Position numbers and translations under genes: made by a program. Of a stretch of 11,201 nt of DNA, positions 1-7,078 are shown piece by piece. Each line of letters opens with the position of its first letter. The stretch's first letter is position 1. The stretch comes from an uncultured Prevotellaceae bacterium. Its GTDB lineage: Bacteria; Bacteroidota; Bacteroidia; Bacteroidales; Bacteroidaceae. Where the stretch lies: contig CAMJLI010000053.1 in NCBI GenBank assembly GCA_946406585.1, positions 1 through 11,201 on the forward strand. Reading direction: 5' to 3'. The notes under the pieces were generated by a model, which did no database searches, was not told the origin of the DNA, and saw only the letters and a list, made by a program, of their open reading frames with translations.

Positions 1-37
1 TTTTTACATACGTAGTACAATAGAAGCAAGGCATCTC

Positions 38-298
38 TTAGTAGTACCTTCGTGCCATGTTTGCAATGGCGTAATGGTTGGGCACCATGTTGCCCTGGCC
101 GTCACGCTCCACAAGCAAGTTGATATTGTAGGTATCGCAATACTTGCATTCATTGGGATTGTCGATAACGGTTTCCATCAACTCTGGCTGCACCACCAAT
201 GAAGCATTGCTGGGGTATGCCTCGGGATGGCGTATGAAATGCCATATCAATTCTGTTACATTTACTGTATATGTCCTAATGTCATTGAATTTCCTCAT
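38..298 (-). CDS. Hypothetical protein, 86 aa, with a CxxC motif
   Basis: I do not recognise this family. The ORF runs from ATG at 298 to TAA at 38. The product is soluble-looking, with no signal peptide or membrane segment. The N-terminal half (about residues 8-28) could form a helix ending in a HPEAYP turn. The middle contains CKYC (a CxxC pair), which could bind a metal or be redox active, though two cysteines alone are weak evidence. The C-terminus ends in the basic/aromatic ARRYY. It lies 141 bp downstream of the kinase gene on the same strand, so it could share that transcript or have its own promoter. The gap is AT-rich and shows only near-matches to the Bacteroidetes -7 box. The amino-acid composition looks like a real protein, and no competing frame covers the region. 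Function unknown. Confidence 0.7.
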   Translation of the reverse strand: MRKFNDIRTYTVNVTELIWHFIRHPEAYPSNASLVVQPELMETVIDNPNECKYCDTYNINLLVERDGQGNMVPNHYAIANMARRYY

Positions 299-439
299 AT
301 TAGATTATCTTTTTGTGTGATTCTAAATATAAGACGAAGAAATCAAGACAATATTACATATTAGGTTCTTATTTAAATTTCTTTATGAAAAATTTATAAA
401 AAAATGCCAAAGCGATGTCAACATAATTCCCCAAAAGCC

Positions 440-1279
440 CTATTTATGATAATCCACAAGTCCCATCATCGGACTCTGTTCCACCTTGTCAAGCACGAAG
501 CCTTCTGCCTCGGCAGCCTCTGACAATTGGACATGAAAATGGTAAGCTATGCTGCCAATAGCCCTGACAGGGAGGTCCCTACGCCCATATTGCACCAGGT
601 TGCGTCGAAAGAATTCCCTGAAGCTCATGACGACAAGCTGCCTCACCTCCTCCACATCCAAATGACTGTGCATGAAATGCGTTGCCTGTGCCAAGTATCT
701 GTTGGGCAAAGGCTGTCTGTAGACATGCTGGATAATGTCTGCCACATCCTGCCCTGTGGCTGCAACCCATTCTTCAAGCATCCCATCAGGCATCAAGCCC
801 TTGCACAACGCACCCAAGAACAATTTGCCCAATACCGCGCCACTACCCTCGTCGCCAAGGATGAACCCAAGAGGAGGCGTGTTCTTCACCACCTCCTTGC
901 CGTCATACAGCCCGGAGTTGGACCCCGTACCCAAGATGCAGGCAATGCCGCTGTCGTGTCCGAAGAGTGAACGTGCAGCCCCTATCAGGTCTCCTTGCAC
1001 GTCTATGTCTTCCACCCCCGTCACTGCAAAGATGTTGTCGCGCATCCGCTGCTGCATCTCCGGCCTGATGCCAGCACCATAGAAAAATATGGCCGTCAGC
1101 TGCCCTATCTGCTGTTTTGGAAAAACCTCCACAACCAGTCTGTTCAAAATCAGCCGTATCTCCTCATCGTTCTGGAAAAAAGGGTTGATGCCCTGTGTTG
1201 AATGCCGGGCCACCACCACTCCCCTATCGGCCAAGCACCAGTCTGTCTTGGTGCTTCCACTGTCTGCTATCAATATCAT
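440..1279 (-). CDS. BadF/BadG/BcrA/BcrD-family ATPase, probable N-acetylglucosamine kinase
   Basis: A 279-aa ASKHA-fold kinase, probably phosphorylating N-acetylglucosamine or a related amino sugar in the cytoplasm with ATP. Visible motifs are the phosphate-1 loop DSGSTKTDW (residues 6-14), D97 in GDLIGAAR as the likely catalytic base, the phosphate-2 loop GTGSNS (117-122), GDEGSG (142-147), typical of NAGK-type members, and the adenosine loop IGSIAYHF (241-248). The frame is open back to 1390. I chose the ATG at 1279 because the phosphate-1 loop then begins six residues in, as is usual for the family. The upstream extension is also odd and hydrophobic, and it covers a -7 box (TACCTTTG). Length is close to other bacterial members. 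Exact substrate is inferred: glucosamine kinases and BadF-type activators share the fold. The likely role is amino-sugar salvage from cell wall or host glycans. Confidence 0.88.
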   Translation of the reverse strand: MILIADSGSTKTDWCLADRGVVVARHSTQGINPFFQNDEEIRLILNRLVVEVFPKQQIGQLTAIFFYGAGIRPEMQQRMRDNIFAVTGVEDIDVQGDLIGAARSLFGHDSGIACILGTGSNSGLYDGKEVVKNTPPLGFILGDEGSGAVLGKLFLGALCKGLMPDGMLEEWVAATGQDVADIIQHVYRQPLPNRYLAQATHFMHSHLDVEEVRQLVVMSFREFFRRNLVQYGRRDLPVRAIGSIAYHFHVQLSEAAEAEGFVLDKVEQSPMMGLVDYHK

Positions 1280-1302
1280 TGCAATAACTTTTATTTTGAA
1301 GA

Positions 1303-1310
1303 CAAAGGTA
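1303..1310 (-). promoter_or_regulatory. Candidate -7 box for the sugar kinase
   Basis: On the minus strand this reads TACCTTTG, an exact match to the Bacteroidetes -7 consensus TAnnTTTG. It lies 23 nt upstream of the ATG at 1279. No clear TTTG -33 element sits at the expected 19-21 nt spacing, so the call rests on the -7 box and its position. It lies inside the upstream extension of the kinase reading frame, which supports the shorter start. Confidence 0.5.
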
Positions 1311-1405
1311 ATGAAATCACACACCAGTATGAAGGAAATGACAAGGAAAAATGCCATTGGAACGAAAAAAAACACTCCCAAGACCCGCAATCCGAAAAAA
1401 ATGCT

Positions 1406-1413
1406 TAACTTCG
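1406..1413 (+). promoter_or_regulatory. Candidate -7 box for the mechanosensitive channel operon
   Basis: The plus strand reads TAACTTCG followed by C, one mismatch from the Bacteroidetes -7 consensus TAnnTTTG. It lies 44 nt upstream of the ATG at 1458, leaving room for a short leader. No convincing -33 TTTG is seen about 19 nt further upstream. It faces away from the kinase promoter in the same 178-bp divergent region, which holds no other feature I can support. Confidence 0.35.
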
Positions 1414-1457
1414 CAGTTCATAATAAGTAAACAAAAGAGCATCACCAACAAGGCATC

Positions 1458-3866
1458 ATGGTAAAGAAGACAATCCTTTTGCTATTAACAATGCTGACAC
1501 AAGTCCTTCCCTCGCACGCCGTGCTGAAGGAGAAGGATTTGGAAAACACCCTTTCCATCCTCCGCCAAGAAATCACCAACTATTACAGGGACTTGCAGAA
1601 CGAAGCCAAGGGGCACAAGCTCTATCGCGACATCGTGATAAAAGAACTTGTGGACATCTCTCAGCGCAGCAACCAGAACGCCCTGATGATATACTCGCAA
1701 AAGCCCGACTATGTGTTCGACCTCACATACGCCTGCAACGAGGTGACACAACTCTACCGAGACTACCACAGGCGAATACAACCTTTCAAAAGCAGCATCG
1801 ACAACATAGACACTGAGATAGAACGCTACGACAGCCTGAAAGCCAGCCTCAACAACATGAGCGTGCGCCTCCTGTCAGACAAGGCAAAGATTGACCGCAA
1901 CGTCTGCCTGACCCTCGCCGTGTGCATCGACCGCATGTTGCGCGAGAACCGGCAAAGCATGAGCGACTACATCAAGATTTACCAAGCAACAGAGGAAAGG
2001 CTTGAAAGGCTCAACACTTTCGCCAACCTGAGGTATAACGAGATACAAAACAACATTTTCCGAAATGGAGGCGAGAACTACATAGCCATACTCTCCAACT
2101 TCCAGTCGCGCCTCTCGAAAACCAAGGAGACCGTTCTGGAGAAATATGAGCCAAAAGAAGAGGTGCACTCCCAATGGGACAGCCGCATGATAATAGGCCT
2201 GTTTGTCACAATGGCCATCTTTGCACTGGCGGCAATGGCCATCAGCTTCATTGGCACGAGAATCATACGACGCAAGTTTGGCAACGACCGCCCGAGCAAG
2301 AAACGCACCGTGATAATCATGGCCGCCACGGTAATCATCTTTGCCATAGCACTGCAGCTGATACGCATCACATGGGAACAGAACTTCTTCATCATGGCCA
2401 GCGGCCTGCTCACGCAATATGCCTGGCTCTTGGGTGTCATATTGCTGTCACTGCTGCTTCGCGTGGGTTCCGACCAGATCATGAACGCCCTGCGCATCTA
2501 TGCACCACTCATCTGCATAGGGTTCATAGTCATCGCATTCCGCATAATCCTCATCCCGAACGAACTTGTAGACCTCATACTGCCACCCATCCTCCTCGTA
2601 TGCGCCGTCTGGCAATGGTGGGTGATCAGCAGGCACAACGACAACATACCCAATTCAGATGTGTTCTATACATACATTTCGATGGTTGTGTTTGTTGCAT
2701 CTGTGGTATGTTCGTGGATAGGATACACCCTTCTCAGCGTGCAGCTTCTCATTTGGTGGATAATGCAACTCACGTGCATACTGACCATAACATGCTTGCG
2801 GTCGTGGATAAAGAACTATGGCAAGCGTCACGATTTCGAGAACAAGCCCATCACGGAGTCATGGTTCTACGACCTCCTCTACAGCGTACTTCTGCCCTCT
2901 CTTGGTGTGATGTCGGTTCTTCTTGCCATTTATTGGGCTGCCTCAGTATTCAACCTTACAGAACTCACCTGGCGCATCTTCACCTACAAGTTCATCGAGG
3001 CTCCAAGCATCACCATCAGCGTGCTCAACATAGCGTTGGTAATCATACTCTGGATGGTGTTCGCCTACCTGAACCACACCGCCAAGTCGCTACTGAAGCA
3101 TTATTTCATGCTGAAAGACCCATCCAGCGCCGAGAGCCGGTTTGTGATGGGTAAGAATGTCATCCAACTCCTTGTGTGGGGCATCTGGCTCATTGTCAGC
3201 CTTGCCATCTGCCGTGTGGACAACACCTGGCTGGTGGTGGTATCGGGAGGCCTCTCCACTGGCGTGGGCTTTGCATCGAAAGACATCCTGGAGAACATCT
3301 ACTACGGCATCTCGCTGATGGCGGGCCGCATAAAGGTGGGCGACTGGATCATCTGCGACGGCATCCGAGGAAAGGTAAGCTCCATAAGCTATACAAGCAC
3401 GATGCTCGAGTCTGTCGACGGTTCGGTGATCGCCTTCCAAAACAGCCAGCTCTTCACCAAGAACTACAAGAACATGACCAAGAACCATGGTTATGAGATG
3501 CACCTTCTTGACGTGGGCGTGGCTTACGGCACCGACATAGAGAAGACTCGCCAATTGCTTGTTGATGCCCTCTCGGATCTGCCATTCATCAAGGAAGACC
3601 CCAACCAACACCCGGTAAGCGTGCTCCTTCGGGAGTTCGGAGATAGCAGCGTCAACCTGAAAGTCGTGGTTTGGGTGCCCGTGCAGACCCAATATTCCGA
3701 CGATTGCATGATATTGGAATGCGTCTATCAGACCCTGAATGCCAACGGCATCGAGATACCTTTCCCACAACGCGACTTGCATATCGTAAGCTCCCAGCCA
3801 TCCCTGCAGGAAGAATTGGGAGCTTTGGCAAAGACATCAAAACAGACAACCCAACAAAACATATAG
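1458..3866 (+). CDS. Large MscS-family mechanosensitive ion channel
   Basis: An 802-aa inner-membrane channel expected to open under membrane tension and release solutes during osmotic downshock. Residues 1-21 form a signal peptide (KK, a Leu-rich core, then PSHA). Residues about 23-235 are a helical, charged, probably coiled-coil periplasmic domain. About 11 membrane segments follow: roughly 244-268, 286-304, 311-336, 347-363, 368-390, 404-424, 427-447, 473-497, 517-537, 566-586 and 590-620. The last is the pore helix, with GGLSTGVGFASKDILENIYY leading into the MscS beta domain at VGDWIICDGIRGKV (627-640). Next come the conserved SVDGSVIAFQNSQLF stretch and a cytoplasmic alpha/beta domain to about 770. 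The layout resembles the large MscK/YbiO-like members rather than the 286-aa E. coli MscS. It is first in the operon and ends in TAG directly followed by the kdsA ATG, which suggests coupled translation. Confidence 0.93.
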   Translation: MVKKTILLLLTMLTQVLPSHAVLKEKDLENTLSILRQEITNYYRDLQNEAKGHKLYRDIVIKELVDISQRSNQNALMIYSQKPDYVFDLTYACNEVTQLYRDYHRRIQPFKSSIDNIDTEIERYDSLKASLNNMSVRLLSDKAKIDRNVCLTLAVCIDRMLRENRQSMSDYIKIYQATEERLERLNTFANLRYNEIQNNIFRNGGENYIAILSNFQSRLSKTKETVLEKYEPKEEVHSQWDSRMIIGLFVTMAIFALAAMAISFIGTRIIRRKFGNDRPSKKRTVIIMAATVIIFAIALQLIRITWEQNFFIMASGLLTQYAWLLGVILLSLLLRVGSDQIMNALRIYAPLICIGFIVIAFRIILIPNELVDLILPPILLVCAVWQWWVISRHNDNIPNSDVFYTYISMVVFVASVVCSWIGYTLLSVQLLIWWIMQLTCILTITCLRSWIKNYGKRHDFENKPITESWFYDLLYSVLLPSLGVMSVLLAIYWAASVFNLTELTWRIFTYKFIEAPSITISVLNIALVIILWMVFAYLNHTAKSLLKHYFMLKDPSSAESRFVMGKNVIQLLVWGIWLIVSLAICRVDNTWLVVVSGGLSTGVGFASKDILENIYYGISLMAGRIKVGDWIICDGIRGKVSSISYTSTMLESVDGSVIAFQNSQLFTKNYKNMTKNHGYEMHLLDVGVAYGTDIEKTRQLLVDALSDLPFIKEDPNQHPVSVLLREFGDSSVNLKVVVWVPVQTQYSDDCMILECVYQTLNANGIEIPFPQRDLHIVSSQPSLQEELGALAKTSKQTTQQNI

Positions 3867-4619
3867 ATGAAACCAATATTCATTGCAGGCCCATGTGTCA
3901 TAGAGTCGGAACAGCTGCTATACGCCGTGGCAGAGGTTCTGATAGGCATCAACACCCGCCTGGGCATAGATGTCATTTTCAAGTCCTCGTTCGACAAGGC
4001 CAACCGCACCTCGGCATCATCGTTCCGGGGGCCTGGCATCGACAAGGGACTCCAAATGCTGTCGGATGTGAAATCCAAGTTCGGGCTTCGCATACTCACC
4101 GACATTCACGAGTCGTGGCAGGCGGCTCCTGCGGGAGAAGTGGCCGACGTGCTGCAAATACCTGCCTTCCTGTGCCGGCAGACCGACCTGCTGGCCGCCG
4201 CGGCACACACGGGGCGTACCATCAACATAAAGAAAGCGCAGTTCCTCAGCGGGCGCGACATGCGCTATCCCGTGGAAAAGGCGCTCGATGCAGGCGCTAG
4301 CGAGGTGTGGCTCACTGAGCGCGGAAACACTTTCGGGTACAACAACCTTGTGGTGGACTTCCGCAACATTCCCGACATGCTCGAGATCGTGCCCCGCGTC
4401 ATCATGGACTGCACTCACAGCGTGCAACGACCGGGAGCCGGGGCAGGAAAAACCATTGGCGACCGCCGATTCGTGCCATCAATGGCAATGGCGGCAAAAG
4501 CCTTCGGAGCCACGGGATATTTCTTCGAGGTACACCCCAACCCCGACCAAGCCTTAAGCGACGGACCAAACATGCTCCCCATCCACCAACTGGAAGAGGT
4601 GCTGAAAAAACTCATCTAA
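3867..4619 (+). CDS. kdsA: 3-deoxy-8-phosphooctulonate (Kdo-8-phosphate) synthase
   Basis: Cytoplasmic enzyme of Kdo synthesis: phosphoenolpyruvate + D-arabinose-5-phosphate + water gives Kdo-8-phosphate + phosphate. The 250-aa product spans the whole TIM-barrel family. Hallmarks are AGPCVIES (7-14), FKSSFDKANRTS (38-49), TDIHE (78-82), QIPAFLCRQTDLL (97-109), NIKKAQFLS (120-128), TERGNTFGYNNLVVDFR (150-166), DCTHSVQ (181-187) and EVHPNPDQALSDGP (221-234). Cys10, His184, Glu221 and Asp232 match, at an offset of one, the metal ligands Cys11, His185, Glu222 and Asp233 that I recall for the Aquifex aeolicus enzyme. E. coli KdsA has Asn at the Cys position. This indicates the metal-dependent class. 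The start abuts the stop of the channel gene and no Shine-Dalgarno is visible, so translation is probably coupled. The next gene, also with zero spacing, makes its substrate. Confidence 0.96.
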   Translation: MKPIFIAGPCVIESEQLLYAVAEVLIGINTRLGIDVIFKSSFDKANRTSASSFRGPGIDKGLQMLSDVKSKFGLRILTDIHESWQAAPAGEVADVLQIPAFLCRQTDLLAAAAHTGRTINIKKAQFLSGRDMRYPVEKALDAGASEVWLTERGNTFGYNNLVVDFRNIPDMLEIVPRVIMDCTHSVQRPGAGAGKTIGDRRFVPSMAMAAKAFGATGYFFEVHPNPDQALSDGPNMLPIHQLEEVLKKLI

Positions 4620-5615
4620 ATGAAAGAAAAGGACAAGGGCATCACATCAACGCCAGAAGAACGCCTGGCAAATGCCAGGGCTTACGCCACCCAATGCATC
4701 AGGGACGAGGCTGAAGCCCTGCTACAGCTGACAAGCCAACTCGACGAGCACTTCGACAAGGCCGTAGAGATGATATATCATTGCCGAGGCAAGGTGATTG
4801 TGACCGGCGTGGGCAAGAGTGGCAACATTGGTGCAAAAATCGCCGCCACCCTGTCAAGCACCGGCACCCCATCTTTTTTCATCAACCCGCTCGACGTCTT
4901 TCACGGAGACCTTGGGGTGATGACTCCTGACGACATCATACTCGCATTGAGCAATTCAGGACAGACCGACGAACTGCTTCGCTTCATACCCATGGTGCTT
5001 CACCATGGCATACCCATCATATCCATGACTAGCAACCCCGACTCGCTGCTTGCCAAGTACTCCACAACCCACATCTTGGTGAAAGTGGAAAAAGAGGCTT
5101 GTCCGCTCAACCTCGCCCCCACAAGCAGCACCACCGCCGCACTCGCAATGGGCGACGCTTTGGCCGTGGCTCTCATGGAAGCCAGGAATTTCAAGCCGAC
5201 AGACTTCGCACAATTCCACCCAGGTGGCGAACTGGGCAAGCGCCTGCTGACGACAGCCCGCGACGTGATGAAGCAAGACGAACTGCCTATCATACCATCA
5301 GAAATGCATCTGGGCGAGGCCATCATACATGTGAGCAAGGGCAAGTTGGGCCTTGGCGTGTCGTTGAGCGACGGCAAGGTGGCTGGCCTGATAACCGACG
5401 GCGACATACGCCGCGCAATGGAGAAATGGCAGTCACACTTCTTCGACAAAACCGTCAAGGACATCATGACCACCAAGCCCAAGTGCGTGTCACCAAGCAC
5501 GAAAGTGACTGAGATTCAAAAACTGATGAACAAGTACAAGGTGCACACCGTGCTCGTGGTGGATGACGACAACAGGCTCCTGGGAATAGTGGACCACTAC
5601 AGGTGCATGCTGTAA
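4620..5615 (+). CDS. kdsD: Arabinose-5-phosphate isomerase (KdsD/KpsF family), SIS + two CBS domains
   Basis: Interconverts D-ribulose-5-phosphate and D-arabinose-5-phosphate, the first committed step toward Kdo. The 331-aa product has a SIS domain (about 40-185) with VTGVGKSGNIGAKIA and ALSNSGQTDE, the ACPLNLAPTSSTTA loop (160-173) and FHPGGELGKRLL (199-210). Two CBS domains follow (about 215-270, with the ITDGDIRR signature, and 278-331, ending GIVDHYRCML). Lys66, Glu118, Glu159 and His200 match, at a constant offset of seven, the functional residues I recall for E. coli KdsD (Lys59, Glu111, Glu152, His193). The CBS pair may bind a nucleotide or sugar nucleotide for regulation; that is inference. 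The ATG directly follows the kdsA TAA, so the two consecutive pathway steps are probably translated together. The symbol could equally be kpsF, but genomic context favours LPS Kdo. Confidence 0.95.
   Translation: MKEKDKGITSTPEERLANARAYATQCIRDEAEALLQLTSQLDEHFDKAVEMIYHCRGKVIVTGVGKSGNIGAKIAATLSSTGTPSFFINPLDVFHGDLGVMTPDDIILALSNSGQTDELLRFIPMVLHHGIPIISMTSNPDSLLAKYSTTHILVKVEKEACPLNLAPTSSTTAALAMGDALAVALMEARNFKPTDFAQFHPGGELGKRLLTTARDVMKQDELPIIPSEMHLGEAIIHVSKGKLGLGVSLSDGKVAGLITDGDIRRAMEKWQSHFFDKTVKDIMTTKPKCVSPSTKVTEIQKLMNKYKVHTVLVVDDDNRLLGIVDHYRCML
4990..5008. repeat. Perfect inverted repeat inside kdsD
   Basis: CCATGGTG-CTT-CACCATGG is an 8-bp perfect stem with a 3-nt loop. It is flanked by a direct repeat of CATACCCAT (4985-4993, and again starting at 5009). 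It lies within codons for IPMVLHHGIPI, so the symmetry may come from the protein's own near-symmetric MVLHHG stretch. No U-tract follows, so it is not a standard terminator. Confidence 0.4.
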
Positions 5616-5622
5616 AGAGCCA

Positions 5623-5630
5623 TACATTCG
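5623..5630 (+). promoter_or_regulatory. Possible internal -7 box before the phospholipase D gene
   Basis: TACATTCG followed by C, one mismatch from TAnnTTTG and the same TTCGC variant as the candidate before the channel gene. It lies 53 nt upstream of the ATG at 5684, in the only sizeable gap of the operon (68 bp after kdsD). No -33 element is evident. If real, it would let the last gene be expressed separately. Confidence 0.25.
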
Positions 5631-5683
5631 CACAAAACCAACCAAACAACAAAAACAGCACAAAGGAAGTACAGAATCTAATA

Positions 5684-6958
5684 ATGAAAGAAAAGAAAAG
5701 GATTTTATTGTTGCTTGTTGCAACAATAGCCACCATGGGTGCTTTGTCGCAGACGAGCGACACTCTCATCATGAGGCAACTCCAAAGCGAGGGCGTGACA
5801 TTCTCCAACGACAACAGCGTGGTGCTCCTGCGCAATGGCCAAGAGAAGTTTGACGACCTCTTTACTGCCATCCGCCAGGCAAGGAGCAGCGTCCATCTGG
5901 AATACTTCAATTTCCGCAACGACTCCATAGCGGGCCTGCTCTTCGACTTGCTGGCAGAGAAGGCAAAAGAAGGCGTGGAGGTGCGTGCCCTCTTCGACGC
6001 TTTCGGCAACGACTCCAACAACAGGCCGCTCAAGAAACACCATCTCGACTCCATCCGCGCACATGGCATACAAATATATGAATACGACCCCATCCGTTTT
6101 CCATGGGTCAACCATGTCTTTACACGCGACCACCGCAAGATAGTGGTGATAGACGGGAAAATAGCTTATACAGGAGGCATGAACGTGGCCGACTACTACA
6201 TCAACGGCACCGAGGTGGTGGGAGAATGGCGCGACATGCACTGCCGCATAGAAGGCGAGGAGGTGAACACCTTGCAGCGCATCTTCCTGAAGATATGGAA
6301 CAAGGTAAGCCACGAGAACGTGAACGACGCTAAATATTTCAGGCTGACACCTAATGCAGGCGATTACTTCAAGGACCTGAAGCCAGACACCACATATACG
6401 GCACACAAGAAGACTGTTGGCATAATCAACAGGGAGCCGCGCATCAGCAACAAAATAATACGCAAATTCTACGTTGACGCCATCCGAGACGCACGAGACA
6501 GCATCAAACTCATAAACCCATACCTCACACTAAACTACAAATTGAAGAAAGCATTGCGCGATGCCGTAAAGCGAGGAGTGAAAGTGGAGGTCATGGTGTC
6601 TGCCAAGAGCGACATTCCCCTCACACCCGACTGTGTGTTCTACAACGTACACCGGCTGATGAAGCATGGAGTGGACGTCTGGATTTACAAGCCAGGGTTC
6701 CATCACACCAAGGTGATCATGGTGGACGGGCGATTCTGCACCGTGGGGAGCGCGAACCTCAACTCACGTAGCTTGCGTTTCGACCTTGAAGACAATGCGG
6801 TAATCATAGACCCCTGCATAACCAAGCAACTAAGCGACATGTTCGACCGCGACAAGGCTGACAGTTTCTACCTCACCCCAGAGACATGGAACCAATTCCG
6901 CACCCGATGGCAAAAGACGGTAGGCTGGTTCGCACATCTGCTTAGTGCATGGCTGTAA
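5684..6958 (+). CDS. Exported phospholipase D / cardiolipin synthase-like protein
   Basis: A 424-aa phospholipase D superfamily protein with two HxKxxxxD catalytic motifs: HRKIVVID (His150, Lys152, Asp157) followed by GGMN, and HTKVIMVD (His341, Lys343, Asp348) followed by GSANLNSRS. The pairing and the GG/GS-x-N follow-up are typical of cardiolipin synthases and related phosphatidyl transferases. Unlike classic ClsA there are no N-terminal membrane helices. The sequence begins with a signal peptide (KEKKR, an LLLLV core, then GALSQ), so the product is probably periplasmic or attached to the envelope. No lipobox Cys is present. The frame is open from 5603, overlapping kdsD. I chose the ATG at 5684 because it places the signal peptide at the N-terminus and has an AAAGGAAG stretch at 5662-5669. 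Substrate is uncertain: cardiolipin synthesis, phospholipid turnover or a nuclease are all possible. It is last in the Kdo operon, just before a terminator. Confidence 0.88.
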   Translation: MKEKKRILLLLVATIATMGALSQTSDTLIMRQLQSEGVTFSNDNSVVLLRNGQEKFDDLFTAIRQARSSVHLEYFNFRNDSIAGLLFDLLAEKAKEGVEVRALFDAFGNDSNNRPLKKHHLDSIRAHGIQIYEYDPIRFPWVNHVFTRDHRKIVVIDGKIAYTGGMNVADYYINGTEVVGEWRDMHCRIEGEEVNTLQRIFLKIWNKVSHENVNDAKYFRLTPNAGDYFKDLKPDTTYTAHKKTVGIINREPRISNKIIRKFYVDAIRDARDSIKLINPYLTLNYKLKKALRDAVKRGVKVEVMVSAKSDIPLTPDCVFYNVHRLMKHGVDVWIYKPGFHHTKVIMVDGRFCTVGSANLNSRSLRFDLEDNAVIIDPCITKQLSDMFDRDKADSFYLTPETWNQFRTRWQKTVGWFAHLLSAWL

Positions 6959-7005
6959 AAATACTGACAGGAACAACCCGTATGGGATAAATTGAATCGA
7001 AAGCC

Positions 7006-7041
7006 AAAAAAAGGAGCATGCCCTGCGACATGCTCCTTTTT
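7006..7041. terminator. Bidirectional intrinsic terminator
   Basis: Stem GGAGCATG (7013-7020) and CATGCTCC (7029-7036) with an 8-nt loop. On the plus side it is followed by TTTTT, and on the minus side it is preceded by seven A (a U-tract when read on minus). It lies 54 nt past the phospholipase D stop and 42 nt past the small minus-strand ORF stop, so it can end both convergent transcripts. A second, weaker hairpin (GGATGA-AAAA-TCATCC, 7052-7067) lies between it and the small ORF and has no U-tract. Confidence 0.85.
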
Positions 7042-7078
7042 CTATGTTCATGGATGAAAAATCATCCTCAAGATGCTT

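Noticed and set aside
299..439. Promoter for the 86-aa gene (minus-strand TATATTTA and TAATATTG)
   Set aside because: Each has one mismatch to the -7 consensus in a very AT-rich stretch and no properly spaced -33 box, so chance matches are likely.
2174..3154. Long plus-strand ORF (326 codons) inside the channel gene
   Set aside because: It is a frame shadow: His/Arg/Thr-rich low-quality composition, no start context, and fully inside a well-recognised MscS gene.
5603..5683. Longer start for the phospholipase D gene, overlapping the 3' end of kdsD
   Set aside because: The extra 27 residues are Asn/Gln/Lys-rich and would bury the signal peptide; the ATG at 5684 puts it at the N-terminus.
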